64,000 nt of DNA from Gammaproteobacteria bacterium (GCA_030682575.1 JAUXNX010000013.1:124001-188000); one strand, 5' to 3'. Positions 50,149-64,000 are shown, numbered from the stretch's first letter. The notes: generated by a model not told the origin, from the sequence alone. A program made the numbers and translations.

Positions 50149-51276
50149 TCAGCGACGTTGAATATCCACCCATTCCGCCGTCGCAGGGCCAATGTAATCG
50201 GCACTCGGGCGAATGATGCGATTGTTCGAGCGTTGCTCTTTCACATGCGCCGCCCAACCGGTCACACGGGACATCACAAAGATCGGCGTGAACAGCTTGG
50301 TGGGAATGCCCATGAAGTGATAGGCCGAGGCATGGAAGAAGTCCGCATTGCAGAACAATTTCTTCTCGCGCCACATCACTTCCTCGCAGCGCACGGAAAC
50401 AGGGTAGAGCACCTTGTCGCCTACTTGAGCTGCAAGCTTCTCTGCCCAGATCTTGATGATTACGTTACGAGGGTCTGATTCTGCATATATCGCGTGTCCG
50501 AAACCCATCACTTTCTCCTTGCGGGCTAGCATACCCAGCAACTCATGCTCGGCCTCATCGGGACTGCTCCAACGTTCAATCATGTCCATCGCCGCTTCAT
50601 TGGCACCACCATGTAATGGCCCGCGTAAAGAGCCAATCGCTGCTGTGATGCAGGAGTGCATGTCGGACAGGGTCGAGGCGCATACGCGTGCAGTGAAGGT
50701 AGATGCATTGAACTCATGCTCCGCGTACAGAATCAGCGACACATTCATCACCTTCGTGAACAACTCGTTCGGTTTCTCGCCGCTGAGCATGTGCAGGAAG
50801 TGCGCGCCGATGGACTCATCGTCCAGCGCAGTATCGATGCGTACGCCATCGTGAGAAAAGCGGTACCAATAGCAAATGATCGAGGGCAGGGCGGCTACTA
50901 GTCGGTCTATCACGTTGTCCTGCTGTGCAAAGCTGGTTTCAGTTTCCAGATTACCCAGCATCGAGCAGCCGGTACGCATGACGTCCATGGGATGAGCACT
51001 GGCCGGGATGCGCTCCAGAACCTCCCTAAGAAGCTGAGGAAGTGATCGTAATGATTTGATTTTGTTACAATATGAGTCAAGTTCTTCTTGGTTGGGCAAA
51101 TGGCCGCGCAACAGCAGGAAGGCCACCTCCTCAAAGCGGGCCTTCTCGGCCAGGACACTGATGTCATAACCGCGATAGGTGAGCCCGGAACCGGTCTTGC
51201 CCACAGTACACAGGGCGGTCTCTCCTGCGACCTGGCCGCGCAGACCGGCGCCCGATAATTGTTTGGTTGCTGCCAT
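50149..51276 (-). CDS. prpC: 2-methylcitrate synthase
   Basis: Condenses propionyl-CoA with oxaloacetate. The 375-residue protein is the short citrate-synthase type, with GLTYRGYDI near residue 30. Catalytic histidines are in LYAEHEFNAST and LHGGANEA; MGFGHAIY and the catalytic Asp region FCNADFFHASAYHFMGIP are also present. Placement directly after prpB separates it from the TCA enzyme GltA. Confidence 0.97.
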   Translation of the reverse strand: MAATKQLSGAGLRGQVAGETALCTVGKTGSGLTYRGYDISVLAEKARFEEVAFLLLRGHLPNQEELDSYCNKIKSLRSLPQLLREVLERIPASAHPMDVMRTGCSMLGNLETETSFAQQDNVIDRLVAALPSIICYWYRFSHDGVRIDTALDDESIGAHFLHMLSGEKPNELFTKVMNVSLILYAEHEFNASTFTARVCASTLSDMHSCITAAIGSLRGPLHGGANEAAMDMIERWSSPDEAEHELLGMLARKEKVMGFGHAIYAESDPRNVIIKIWAEKLAAQVGDKVLYPVSVRCEEVMWREKKLFCNADFFHASAYHFMGIPTKLFTPIFVMSRVTGWAAHVKEQRSNNRIIRPSADYIGPATAEWVDIQRR

Positions 51277-51300
51277 CAGATTCTCCTCAATTTCCGTTCG

Positions 51301-52182
51301 CTAATCCGGCTTGAACAGCCGATCCAGCTTCTCTTCGTATGCGTGGTATCCCAGCACCTCGTAAAGCTCATTGCGTGTCTGCATCAATTCCACCACGCCG
51401 CCCTGGTCTCCGTTCTGCAGAATGCTCGCGTACACCTTCTCGGCCGCACGGCTCATCGCCCGGAATGCACTTAACGGATACAAAACCATCGCTACTCCTG
51501 CGTTGGCCAGATCCTGCTTGTTATAAAGCGGGGTCGCGCCAAACTCCGTGATGTTCGCCAGGATCGGTACATGCACGGCCTCTGAAAACTTGAGGTAGTC
51601 CTCCAGACTCGTGATCGCCTCAGGAAATATTGCATCTGCACCGGCCTCAACGCACGCAATCGCCCGCTCGATGGCAGAATCAATTCCCTCCACAGCGATC
51701 GCATCGGTACGCGCCATGATCACGAAATCGTGGTCGATCTTCGCGTCCACTGCAGCCTTGATGCGATCCACCATCTCGTCTTTTCCAACGATCGCCTTGT
51801 TCGGTCGATGCCCGCAGCGTTTCTGGGCGACCTGATCCTCAAGGTGCACAGCTGCCGCTCCCGCTTTCTCCATCGCCCTGATTGTACGCGCTATGTTGAA
51901 TGCCCCACCCCAGCCGGTATCGATGTCTACCATCAAGGGCAGATCGGTCGCACTGGTGATGCGATCCACATCAATTATCACGTCGTTGAGACTGGTCATA
52001 CCCAGGTCCGGCAGGCCGTAGGAGGCGTTCGCTACACCTGCTCCCGAAAGATAGATTGCCTGATGTCCTGCACGCTCGGCGAGCATTGCCGAGTAGGCGT
52101 TGATCGTGCCGACGATCTGCAGGGGAGTGTTGATATGCAGAGCGCGGTGAAATCGGGCTCCTGCGCTAAGCGGAAGTGACAT
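51301..52182 (-). CDS. prpB: Methylisocitrate lyase
   Basis: Splits 2-methylisocitrate into pyruvate and succinate. 293 aa of the PEP mutase/isocitrate lyase superfamily, with the catalytic loop motif KRCGH ([14 protein letters not shown]), magnesium-binding [10 protein letters not shown] and IMARTDA. First gene of prpB-prpC-prpD, 24 bp before prpC. No regulator gene (PrpR or GntR type) is adjacent. Confidence 0.97.
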   Translation of the reverse strand: MSLPLSAGARFHRALHINTPLQIVGTINAYSAMLAERAGHQAIYLSGAGVANASYGLPDLGMTSLNDVIIDVDRITSATDLPLMVDIDTGWGGAFNIARTIRAMEKAGAAAVHLEDQVAQKRCGHRPNKAIVGKDEMVDRIKAAVDAKIDHDFVIMARTDAIAVEGIDSAIERAIACVEAGADAIFPEAITSLEDYLKFSEAVHVPILANITEFGATPLYNKQDLANAGVAMVLYPLSAFRAMSRAAEKVYASILQNGDQGGVVELMQTRNELYEVLGYHAYEEKLDRLFKPD

Positions 52183-52273
52183 GGATGTGTCCTCTGGGAA
52201 CGGATCAGAATCTGGGTTTTGAAACAGGGTTGCAAAGTAAAGGAAACATTTCGGGAAGTAAAATGGAGCCTGT

Positions 52274-52285
52274 CCACATATGTGG
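52274..52285. promoter_or_regulatory. Perfect palindrome upstream of prpB, possible operator
   Basis: CCACATATGTGG is a perfect 12-bp palindrome about 90 bp upstream of the prpB start in a 279-bp gene-free gap. A second oddity in the same gap is a direct repeat TATGTCGA at 52335-52342 and 52349-52356. Either could bind the missing prp regulator. Confidence 0.35.
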
Positions 52286-52461
52286 TCGTGCTGCCGTATC
52301 CGGAGAGCCTCCCTTTGATCATGACTGCATGTAATATGTCGATTGAGCTATGTCGACCCGAAGTCTGCGGTTAAACATCTGCCTGGATGACTATCCCTTA
52401 GACATGGCTCATGGCAATGGCATAGTTCGAGGCGCGTCAGGAAGCGTCACCATTGGGTTTG

Positions 52462-53805
52462 TCAGGATTTAGCCACCGAAGCCCCACGCCCAATGCCATA
52501 ATAGATCAGACCCTTCGTAGCGACCTTGGCGGGGTCGTACATATTGCGACCGTCGAACACCACCTTGTCCGCAAGTTGCACCGCCAGATTGTCAAAATCC
52601 GCCGCACGGAAGTGCTGCCACTCCGTGCAGATGATCAGCGCATCCGCTCCAATCAATGCCGCATCCCGCGTGCCGACCAAGCGTAAATCATCGCGGTGCC
52701 CATAGATGCGCTCCACCTCATCCATCGCCTCTGGATCATATGCCTGCACTGTGGCGCCGGCCGCCCACAGAGCCTCGATTACCACGCGACTTGGTGCCTC
52801 GCGCATGTCGTCGGTCTTGGGTTTGAATGACAAACCCCAGACAGCGAAGGTTTTGTCAAGCAAGCTCGCTCCCGCATAGTGACGCATTACCAGCTCCGCG
52901 AGGCGTGATTTCTGCAGATCATTCACCGCTTCCACCGCATTGAGAATCCGCATCTCACGCCCATGCTGCAAGCCTGTCTGACTTAACGCGCGCACGTCCT
53001 TGGGAAAACACGAGCCTCCATACCCAATACCAGGATAAATGAACTGATACCCGATACGCGGATCAGAGCCGATACCATGGCGCACCTGCTCAATGTCGGC
53101 ACCCAGAATCTCGGCCAGGTTGGCGATCTCATTCATGAAGCTGATCTTGGTCGCCAGCATCGCGTTGGCTGCATATTTGGTTAGTTCCGCACTACGGATA
53201 TCCATGAAGATCATGCGATCGGAGTTGCGATTGAAGGGAGCATAGATGTCCTGCATGATGGCCTTCACTTCGGCTGACTCCGCGCCCACGACGATGCGGT
53301 CGGGTTTCATGAAGTCGCTTACTGCCGCTCCCTCTTTCAGAAACTCCGGGTTCGAAGCGATTTCCACGCGCAACGACGAGCCGCGTTTGTCCAGCTCGGC
53401 CTGCACAGCGGCACGTACTTTGTCGGAAGTCCCGACCGGCACAGTGGATTTGGTTACCACAATTTTGCTTTGTTGCATCTGGCGGCCGATTTCACTGGCC
53501 ACGGCCAGCACGTAGCTCAGATCTGCCGAACCATCCTCGTCCGGTGGAGTACCCACAGCGATGAAAATGATGTCGGCGAAACCGACTGCCTCGACTGGGT
53601 TGGATGTGAAAAAGAGCGTGCCTGCTTTGGCGTTTTCTCCCACCATGGATTCCAACCCGGGTTCGTAGATAGGTATCACTCCTTTTTTGAGCGAGTCTAT
53701 CTTGGCTGCGTCAACATCCATGCACATCACCTGATGACCGCATTCCGCAAGGCAAGCGCCACTGACCAAGCCCACATATCCCGTGCCAAAAATCGTAATC
53801 TTCAT
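52462..53805 (-). CDS. ugd: UDP-glucose 6-dehydrogenase
   Basis: Oxidises UDP-glucose to UDP-glucuronate with NAD. The 447-residue protein has the Rossmann motif [31 protein letters not shown], the substrate Lys region [15 protein letters not shown] and the catalytic Cys in [14 protein letters not shown]. It is divergent from the rmlA-type gene. The product is the substrate of the epimerase-like protein at 55.1 kb. Confidence 0.97.
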   Translation of the reverse strand: MKITIFGTGYVGLVSGACLAECGHQVMCMDVDAAKIDSLKKGVIPIYEPGLESMVGENAKAGTLFFTSNPVEAVGFADIIFIAVGTPPDEDGSADLSYVLAVASEIGRQMQQSKIVVTKSTVPVGTSDKVRAAVQAELDKRGSSLRVEIASNPEFLKEGAAVSDFMKPDRIVVGAESAEVKAIMQDIYAPFNRNSDRMIFMDIRSAELTKYAANAMLATKISFMNEIANLAEILGADIEQVRHGIGSDPRIGYQFIYPGIGYGGSCFPKDVRALSQTGLQHGREMRILNAVEAVNDLQKSRLAELVMRHYAGASLLDKTFAVWGLSFKPKTDDMREAPSRVVIEALWAAGATVQAYDPEAMDEVERIYGHRDDLRLVGTRDAALIGADALIICTEWQHFRAADFDNLAVQLADKVVFDGRNMYDPAKVATKGLIYYGIGRGASVAKS

Positions 53806-53862
53806 GTTGTGCCTGTTCCTTGAGATCCCTCGGATGTTTGCGGCGGTATCTTAGCTTAGAAA

Positions 53863-53887
53863 TGTGACATGTTGGAGCTTGGTCACA
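53863..53887. promoter_or_regulatory. Inverted repeat in the ugd/rfbA divergent region
   Basis: TGTGAC (53863-53868) and GTCACA (53882-53887) are exact inverted repeats 13 bp apart, about 60 bp upstream of ugd. The half-sites resemble CRP half-sites but the spacing is too wide. Possibly an operator or a hairpin. Confidence 0.3.
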
Positions 53888-53914
53888 AGCAGGGAAATAT
53901 CCAGGCATCGTTGG

Positions 53915-53933
53915 TGTCATGAACAAAATGACA
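53915..53933. promoter_or_regulatory. Second inverted repeat in the ugd/rfbA divergent region
   Basis: TGTCAT (53915-53920) and ATGACA (53928-53933) flank a 7-bp spacer, a typical dimer-binding geometry, midway between the divergent starts. Confidence 0.3.
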
Positions 53934-53935
53934 AG

Positions 53936-53955
53936 TTGCGTACAAGCAAGTTCGT
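53936..53955 (-). repeat. Degenerate REP-like copy upstream of rfbA
   Basis: The complement reads GACGAACTTGCTTGTACGCA, resembling the REP copy in recX (GAGCGAACCTGCTCGCGA). Weak. Confidence 0.35.
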
Positions 53956-54062
53956 CCTTCGTGGGGCTAGCCGACACAGCGTCAATGCCTGTATCATCCG
54001 TCCCGTATTACCAGCAGTTTCAGTAGGTTAAAAACATGAACGCTTCCAGATATTGAGATCAC

Positions 54063-54956
54063 ATGACAATCCCATCGACGTCTTGCAGGGGAATCGTGCT
54101 GGCAGGAGGGAGCGGTACTCGCCTCTATCCCATCACCAAGGGACTCTCCAAACAACTGCTCCCCATCTACGACAAACCCATGATTTACTACCCGATGTCC
54201 GTACTCATGCTGGCCGGCATCCGCGACATCCTCGTCATCAGCACCCCTGAGGACATCAGTGGTTACCAGCGTTTGCTGGGTGATGGCAGTCAGTACGGTA
54301 TCCTCATTACCTATGCGATCCAGCCCAACCCCGATGGTCTGGCTCAGGCATTCCTGATTGGCGAAGCATTCATTGGCAAGGACAATGTCTGCCTGGTGCT
54401 CGGCGACAACATCTTCTATGGCCAGGGTTTTACAGGAAAGTTGCGCGAATCAGTGGCAAGACCATCAGGCGCCACTGTCTTCGGCTACCAGGTCAAAGAC
54501 CCCGAACGCTTCGGCGTAGTGGAATTCGACACCAACAAACGTGCCATTTCAATCGAAGAGAAACCAAAGGAACCGCGCTCCAACTTCGCAGTCACCGGCC
54601 TGTATTTCTACGACAACGATGTCATAGAAATTGCCAGACAGGTGAAACCCTCTGCGCGCGGTGAGCTGGAAATCACCAGCGTCAACCAGATCTACCTGGA
54701 GCGTGGCGACCTTAATGTGGAGGTGCTGGGACGTGGCTTTGCATGGCTTGACACAGGCACTCATGAAAGCCTGCTCGAAGCCAGCATGTTCGTGCAGACA
54801 GTCGAACACCGTCAGGGGCTGAAGATTGCTTGTCTGGAAGAGATCGCCTGGCGCAACAAATGGCTGTCCAACGAGGAGGTGCTGGTACGCGCCAAGGACC
54901 TTGCCAAGAATGGATATGGGCAGTATCTACAGCATCTGATTAATACGGCTTTGTAA
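54063..54956 (+). CDS. rfbA: Glucose-1-phosphate thymidylyltransferase
   Basis: Makes dTDP-glucose from glucose 1-phosphate and dTTP, the first step to dTDP-rhamnose and other dTDP sugars. The 297-residue protein has [35 protein letters not shown] (about residues 10-44), [29 protein letters not shown] and [20 protein letters not shown] element precedes the ATG at 54063. The other dTDP-rhamnose genes (rfbB, rfbC, rfbD) are absent from the window. Confidence 0.96.
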   Translation: MTIPSTSCRGIVLAGGSGTRLYPITKGLSKQLLPIYDKPMIYYPMSVLMLAGIRDILVISTPEDISGYQRLLGDGSQYGILITYAIQPNPDGLAQAFLIGEAFIGKDNVCLVLGDNIFYGQGFTGKLRESVARPSGATVFGYQVKDPERFGVVEFDTNKRAISIEEKPKEPRSNFAVTGLYFYDNDVIEIARQVKPSARGELEITSVNQIYLERGDLNVEVLGRGFAWLDTGTHESLLEASMFVQTVEHRQGLKIACLEEIAWRNKWLSNEEVLVRAKDLAKNGYGQYLQHLINTAL

Positions 54957-54958
54957 CT

Positions 54959-54975
54959 TGTTGGCTTTGCCAACA
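54959..54975 (+). other. Hairpin after rfbA
   Basis: TGTTGGC, loop TTT, GCCAACA forms a 7-bp stem just after the rfbA stop. No T-run follows, so it is at most a weak terminator. Confidence 0.4.
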
Positions 54976-55076
54976 TGCAGAGTTGGTATCTCCTGCAAGA
55001 CTTCTCAGGGTTTGCACTGATGAAGCTGTCATCTCCTTCGGCTATGATCGCGCTTATTTGACAAGGAAAGCAGAGC

Positions 55077-56129
55077 ATGAAAATCCTGGTGACCGGTACG
55101 GCGGGTTTTATTGGTTCGCATCTGGTGCAGCGGTTGCTGGCGCGCGGGGACGAGGTGATTGGCCTCGACAGCATTAACGATTACTACGATCAGCGGGTAA
55201 AGTACGGACGTTTGGAGCGGGCAGGCATTTCGCAGGCCACTATTGTCTATAACAAACTGATCACGTCAGCCACCCAGCCCCTTTACCGGTTTGTGCAAAT
55301 GAAGCTGGAGGACAATGAGACGTTGATGGCGCTCTTTACTGCCGAACGCTTCGATGCAGTCTGCAATCTGGCGGCCCAAGCCGGCGTGCGTTACTCACTG
55401 CAGAATCCCCATGCGTATGTCGATGCCAATATTGTTGGCTTTTTGAATATCCTGGAAGCCTGTCGTCACCATGGAGTCAGGAATCTTTCCTACGCATCAA
55501 GCTCTTCAGTGTATGGTTTGAACGAGACACTGCCGTTTTCTACATCCGATAATGTTGACCATCCAATCAGTCTTTACGCTGCCAGCAAGAAAGCCAATGA
55601 GTTGATGGCGCATACCTATAGCCATCTATTCGGCATTGCCACAACAGGGCTGCGATTCTTCACTGTATACGGGCCGTGGGGCAGGCCGGACATGGCGTTG
55701 TTTCTATTTACCAAGGCAGCCCTGGAAGGTCGCACGATCGATGTCTTCAATCATGGCAAGATGCTGCGTGACTTTACGTATATTGACGATATCGTGGAGG
55801 GTGTCGTGCGGGTTATCGATAACCCTGCGAAAGCCAATCCGAGGTGGAATGGCAAGTATCCTGACGCATCAACTTCTTCGGCGCCTTATAAAATCTATAA
55901 CATCGGGAATAATAATCCGGTGGAGTTGATGACTTTCATCATGGCCATCGAGAAGGCGTTAGGAAAAGAGATCAAGAAGAATATGCTCCCATTGCAGGCG
56001 GGGGATGTTCCTGCCACCTTCGCGAACGTGACGGATCTGGTGGATGATTTGGACTACAAGCCCAATACTCCAATTCAAGTGGGAGTTGACCGATTTGTGG
56101 CGTGGTATCGAGAATTTTTCGGTGTTTAG
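55077..56129 (+). CDS. NAD-dependent epimerase, UDP-glucuronate 4-epimerase-like
   Basis: 350-residue extended SDR protein: NAD-binding GTAGFIGSHLVQRLL at the N-terminus, then LAAQAGVRYSLQNPHAYVDANI, the catalytic serine block YASSSSVYG, the YAASKKANE Tyr/Lys pair and FFTVYGPWGRPDMALFLFTKA. The QAGVRYSL and YGPWGRPDMA motifs are typical of UDP-glucuronate 4-epimerases (LspL/Cap1J type). With Ugd it would provide UDP-galacturonate for surface polysaccharide. Substrate is inferred from motifs and neighbours. Confidence 0.88.
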   Translation: MKILVTGTAGFIGSHLVQRLLARGDEVIGLDSINDYYDQRVKYGRLERAGISQATIVYNKLITSATQPLYRFVQMKLEDNETLMALFTAERFDAVCNLAAQAGVRYSLQNPHAYVDANIVGFLNILEACRHHGVRNLSYASSSSVYGLNETLPFSTSDNVDHPISLYAASKKANELMAHTYSHLFGIATTGLRFFTVYGPWGRPDMALFLFTKAALEGRTIDVFNHGKMLRDFTYIDDIVEGVVRVIDNPAKANPRWNGKYPDASTSSAPYKIYNIGNNNPVELMTFIMAIEKALGKEIKKNMLPLQAGDVPATFANVTDLVDDLDYKPNTPIQVGVDRFVAWYREFFGV

Positions 56130-56411
56130 CATTCCTGATTTGTCGCCGGCTATTGGAAATGGCTGTAATGGCATTGAGCGCCCAGAGGTTTTTGTGTCGC
56201 CGCTCTGACAGTGGTACGTCACATTATGATTTGTATCCTTCGTTTTGTGTGCATGGTGGTGCATCCATCTCACCCCCGGATTTTTTTGTGTCATTATTGA
56301 CGAGATCGGCTAAACTTACCGGCGCCCGAACGGTCTGACGGGCATCCTCATTGAAAGTCTTCGGAATGCCTTCATGTTGCTGAATCCGGGGCGCTAATAA
56401 CAGAGTCATTC

Positions 56412-59400
56412 ATGCGTTTGAAATGTATCAAATTAGCCGGTTTCAAGTCCTTCGTTGATCCCACCACGGTAAATTTCCCGAGCAATCTCTGCGCTGTCGT
56501 CGGCCCCAACGGCTGCGGCAAATCCAACATAATCGATGCCGTGCGCTGGGTGATGGGAGAGAGCTCCGCCAAGAACCTGCGCGGCGAGAACATGACCGAC
56601 GTCATCTTCAACGGTTCAGGTGGACGCAAACCGGTGGGCCAGGCCAGCATCGAGCTGATCTTCGACAACAGCGATAACCGCATCAAGGGCGAGTACGCCC
56701 AGTACAACGAGATTTCCATCAAGCGCAAGGTGTCCCGCGATGGTCAGTCCGGGTATATGTTGAATGGCACGAAGTGTCGTCGCCGTGACATCACCGATAT
56801 TTTCCTTGGCACCGGTCTAGGTCCGCGCAGCTACTCCATCATCGAGCAGGGCATGGTGTCGCGCCTGATTGAGTCGCGCCCCGAAGACCTGCGTATCTTC
56901 ATCGAAGAGGCAGCCGGTATCTCCAAATACAAGGAGCGTCGCCGGGAAACCGAGAACCGCATCAAGCGTACCCGCGAGAACCTCGAGCGCCTGACCGACC
57001 TGCGCGATGAGCTGGGCCGTCAGTTGCAGCATCTGCATCGCCAGGCACAGGCCGCCGAGAAGTATGGCGAGTTCAAGCAGCAGGAGCGGGCCATGACGGC
57101 TCAGCACAGCGCGCTGCGCTGGAAAGCGTTGAACGACGAGCTGCAATTGAAGCAGTCCGTCATCAACGAACTGGAGATCACGATCGAGGCGACGGTAGCG
57201 CAGCAGCGTTCCGTGGATGCCAGTATCGAGAAGCATCTGGTGGACAACTCCGAATTCAATGACCAGTTGAGCGAGATTCAGGGGCGCTACTACAGTCTGG
57301 GCAGTGATATCGCCCGCATCGAGCAGTCCATCGAGCACCACATCGAGCGCGTCACTCAATTGAAGCGTGATCTGGACGAAACCCGCCAGAGTTTCGGATT
57401 GACTCAGGGCGAGCTGGAATCCGACGTGACCAAAGTAGCGGCGCTGCAATCCGAGCTGCAGATCATCGAACCGAGGCTTGAGGAAGCTCAGGCAGTTGAA
57501 GAAGAGTCTGCATTTGCTTTGGAAGAAGCAGAAGAGAAGATGCAGCAGTGGCAGCACGAGTGGGACGAGTTCAATCAGCGTGCCGAGGAGCCGCGTCAGA
57601 TTGCCGAAGTGGAGCAGTCGCGCATTCAGCAGCTTGAAAAAATCGTGGAACGTGGCCTGGATCGCAAGGCGCGCCTGCAGGAAGAGAAGAAGGCGCTGGG
57701 AGATAATCCGGAGCAGGATGTGATCGATGAGTTGTCCATTCAGGTGTCGCATCTGGAAGAGCAGCTGGAGCAACACCAGACCAGTAACAGCGAGCTGGCC
57801 GATGAGATAGAAGTCGAGCGCAGCCGCGTGCAGACCATCGCCAGCGATCTGGATCGTGCGCGCAGCGAATTGCAGAGCCTGAAGGGTCGGCACTCGTCAC
57901 TGGAGGCGCTGCAGAAGGCCGCGCTGGGTCGTAATAATGAAGGCTTGAACCGCTGGCTGCAGAGCCGCAACCTCGGCCAGAACAAGCGTCTGGGAGAGAG
58001 CATCCGCGTGGCCAATGGCTACGAGGCCGCCGTGGAAGCGGTGCTGGGCGACTATCTTCAGAGTATTTGTGTAGAAAACATCGACAGCGTGGAAACGCTG
58101 TTGCGCGAACTCCCTGCCGGTTTGCTCTCCCTCGTCGATACCGGTGTTATCAGCAGCAAGGCTGCTCCAGTGGCCGGACGTACGGCATTAAGTGCGAAGA
58201 TAGAATCAACCTGGGACAGCGCCGCACTGCTCTGCGGCATCTATGTGGTGGAAGATCTGAATGCAGCATTGACACTGCGTGGCAATCTTGCCGCAGGTGA
58301 GTCAGTGGTGACGAAGCAGGGTGTATGGCTCGGCAAATCCTGGATTCGGGTGCGCAAGACGGCGGATGAGAAAGCTGGTTTGCTGGAACGCAAGGGCGAG
58401 ATATCCCGCCTGGAAGTGAACATTGCCCTGCAGCAATCCCGTGTGGACGAGCTTGTTGAGGCACAGGCCTTGAGTCGTCAGACCTTGCGTGACATCGAGT
58501 CCCGCCGTGAAGACGTGCAGCGCCAGATTGCCCAGACCGCGCGCCAATACAGCGAACAGAAGTCCCAGCTCGGTGCCCGTCTGATGAAGGTGGAGCAGAC
58601 TACACTACGCCGCGAGCGGTTGCAGCATGAACTGGACGAGCTGACCCGGCAGTTGACAATCGAAGAAGAGAATACCGCGCTGGCGCGCTCCAACCTGCAA
58701 GCTGCGTTGGACACCATGGAAGAGGACACTGAACGCAAGGAACAGCTTCTGCAGCAGCGTGACGAGCGCCGCGAGAAGCTGGACCAGTGTCGCCAGAAGG
58801 CGCGACACGACAAGGACACCTCGCATCAACTGGCTCTGCAGCAGCAGTCTCTGAACTCTCAGCTGAAGTCCGTACACGACACCTTGGATCGCATGGCATC
58901 CCAGGTGCAGCGAGCCAAGGAGCGCATCGAGTCGTTGAATCGCCAGCTTGCCGACTCCGATTCTCCCCTGGAGATGAAGAAAGCCGAGCTGGAGCTCCAG
59001 TTACAGAAACGTCTGGAAGTGGAAGAACAACTCAATGCTGCCAAGGCCCGTGCCGATGGCAACGAACACACCCTGCGCAGTCTGGAGCAGCAACGTGCGC
59101 AGTTCGAGCGCGTTGCCGGTGGTCTGCGTGAACAATTGATGGAGCACCGCCTTAAGTCCGAGGGTGATGTGGTCAAGCGCGCTGCGCTGCAGGATCAGCT
59201 CATCGAGAGCAAGTACGACCTGCAGACGGTGCTGGCCAACCTGTCTGAGGATCTGGACATTGCCGCCTGCGAGCGCGAACTGGAAGCCATTGCCAACCGC
59301 ATTCAACGCCTCGGAGCCATCAACCTGGCAGCCATCGACGAGTACAGGCAGCAATCCGAGCGCAAGGTATATCTGGATTCCCAGAACGACGACCTGGAGC

Positions 59401-59924
59401 GGGCCCTTACCACCCTCGAAAACGCAATCCGCAAGATCGACAAGGAAACCCGTACACGCTTCAAGGAGACTTTTGACAAGATCAATGCCGGTCTGCAGGA
59501 GCTGTTTCCGAAGGTATTCGGGGGAGGGCACGCCTACCTGGACATGACAGGCGAAGACCTGCTCGACACCGGCGTGGCAATCATGGCTCGTCCACCTGGC
59601 AAGAAAAACAGTACGATTCACCTGCTTTCGGGCGGCGAGAAGGCAATGACGGCGATTGCTCTGGTGTTCTCGATCTTCCAGTTGAACCCGTCACCGTTCT
59701 GTATGCTGGACGAGGTGGACGCGCCGCTGGACGATGCCAACGTGGGCCGTTATGCGCGATTGGTGCAGGAAATGTCCGAGCATGTGCAGTTTGTCTTCAT
59801 TACGCACAACAAGCTGACCATGGAAATGGCAAATCAGCTGCTCGGTGTTACCATGCACGAGCCGGGCGTTTCCCGCATTGTGGATGTGGACATTGCCGAA
59901 GCTGCCGAACTGGCGGCAATGTGA
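56412..59924 (+). CDS. smc: Chromosome segregation protein SMC
   Basis: Condensin ATPase that loads on the chromosome and helps segregate origins. The 1170-residue protein has Walker A GPNGCGKSN (residues 31-39), long coiled coils (about 165-500 and 660-1000), and a hinge around residues 515-650 (NKRLGESIRVANGYEAAVEAV). The C-terminal head carries the signature LLSGGEKAMTAIAL and Walker B PFCMLDEVDAPLDD. The 282-bp gap upstream shows no clear promoter. Followed by zipA and ligA, the Pseudomonas order; SMC presence sets this organism apart from MukB-bearing enterics. Confidence 0.98.
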   Translation: MRLKCIKLAGFKSFVDPTTVNFPSNLCAVVGPNGCGKSNIIDAVRWVMGESSAKNLRGENMTDVIFNGSGGRKPVGQASIELIFDNSDNRIKGEYAQYNEISIKRKVSRDGQSGYMLNGTKCRRRDITDIFLGTGLGPRSYSIIEQGMVSRLIESRPEDLRIFIEEAAGISKYKERRRETENRIKRTRENLERLTDLRDELGRQLQHLHRQAQAAEKYGEFKQQERAMTAQHSALRWKALNDELQLKQSVINELEITIEATVAQQRSVDASIEKHLVDNSEFNDQLSEIQGRYYSLGSDIARIEQSIEHHIERVTQLKRDLDETRQSFGLTQGELESDVTKVAALQSELQIIEPRLEEAQAVEEESAFALEEAEEKMQQWQHEWDEFNQRAEEPRQIAEVEQSRIQQLEKIVERGLDRKARLQEEKKALGDNPEQDVIDELSIQVSHLEEQLEQHQTSNSELADEIEVERSRVQTIASDLDRARSELQSLKGRHSSLEALQKAALGRNNEGLNRWLQSRNLGQNKRLGESIRVANGYEAAVEAVLGDYLQSICVENIDSVETLLRELPAGLLSLVDTGVISSKAAPVAGRTALSAKIESTWDSAALLCGIYVVEDLNAALTLRGNLAAGESVVTKQGVWLGKSWIRVRKTADEKAGLLERKGEISRLEVNIALQQSRVDELVEAQALSRQTLRDIESRREDVQRQIAQTARQYSEQKSQLGARLMKVEQTTLRRERLQHELDELTRQLTIEEENTALARSNLQAALDTMEEDTERKEQLLQQRDERREKLDQCRQKARHDKDTSHQLALQQQSLNSQLKSVHDTLDRMASQVQRAKERIESLNRQLADSDSPLEMKKAELELQLQKRLEVEEQLNAAKARADGNEHTLRSLEQQRAQFERVAGGLREQLMEHRLKSEGDVVKRAALQDQLIESKYDLQTVLANLSEDLDIAACERELEAIANRIQRLGAINLAAIDEYRQQSERKVYLDSQNDDLERALTTLENAIRKIDKETRTRFKETFDKINAGLQELFPKVFGGGHAYLDMTGEDLLDTGVAIMARPPGKKNSTIHLLSGGEKAMTAIALVFSIFQLNPSPFCMLDEVDAPLDDANVGRYARLVQEMSEHVQFVFITHNKLTMEMANQLLGVTMHEPGVSRIVDVDIAEAAELAAM

Positions 59925-59975
59925 TCTTTGGTTTAATTTAACGCTTCTTGCAATCATTGAGACAGAGCAGTTGTT

Positions 59976-64000
<4,025 letters not shown>

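Noticed and set aside
53863-53887. A CRP site between ugd and rfbA
   Set aside because: The TGTGAC and GTCACA halves are 13 bp apart, whereas CRP needs about 6 bp between TGTGA and TCACA.
54036-54056. A six-codon leader peptide (MNASRY) before rfbA
   Set aside because: Too short to support, without its own ribosome binding site or attenuator hairpin.

Overview
The window is a stretch of gammaproteobacterial chromosome with an almost unbroken run of housekeeping genes. The order map<>rpsB-tsf-pyrH-frr-uppS-cdsA-dxr-rseP-bamA-skp-lpxD-fabZ-lpxA-lpxB-rnhB-dnaE-accA-tilS-pyrG-kdsA-eno-ftsB-ispD-ispF-truD-pcm-nlpD-rpoS-fdxA-mutS-pncC-recA-recX, together with smc-zipA-ligA, resembles the Pseudomonas-type arrangement (SMC rather than MukB, 7Fe ferredoxin FdxA next to rpoS). 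I therefore place the organism in or near the Pseudomonadales in the broad sense (marine/oligotrophic relatives included). A genus cannot be named from sequence alone. No tRNA, rRNA, CRISPR, prophage, transposase or recognised defence system is visible.

Region by region: 1-2.7 kb holds glnD (partial, minus) and map (minus). From 2.7 to 31 kb every gene is on the plus strand, tightly spaced and often overlapping: translation (rpsB, tsf, frr), nucleotide synthesis (pyrH, pyrG), isoprenoid and undecaprenyl-phosphate synthesis (dxr, ispD, ispF, uppS), phospholipid and fatty acid synthesis (cdsA, fabZ, accA), lipid A/Kdo (lpxD, lpxA, lpxB, kdsA), outer-membrane assembly (rseP, bamA, skp), replication (dnaE, rnhB), eno, ftsB, tilS and truD. 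From 31 to 41 kb follow pcm, a DUF368 undecaprenyl-phosphate translocase (PopT), nlpD, rpoS, fdxA, mutS, pncC, recA behind a clear LexA box, and recX, which carries an in-frame REPIN.

The stretch from 41 to 56 kb is more accessory. It has a periplasmic cupredoxin-like protein paired with a membrane class III adenylate cyclase, a DUF1015 protein, an unknown secreted protein with a membrane-anchored AraC regulator, a heat-shock IbpA behind a sigma-32-like promoter and a ROSE-type RNA thermometer, a compact prpB-prpC-prpD methylcitrate operon, and nucleotide-sugar genes (ugd, rmlA-type, UDP-glucuronate epimerase-like). Degenerate REP sequences, several as inverted pairs, are scattered from 35 to 54 kb. 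The window ends with smc, an unusually long acidic zipA, and ligA cut by the right edge.

No wholly new multi-gene system is evident. The best candidates for new biology are the cupredoxin/adenylate cyclase pair, the hyper-acidic expanded ZipA, the REPIN translated inside RecX, and the secreted protein/AraC pair.
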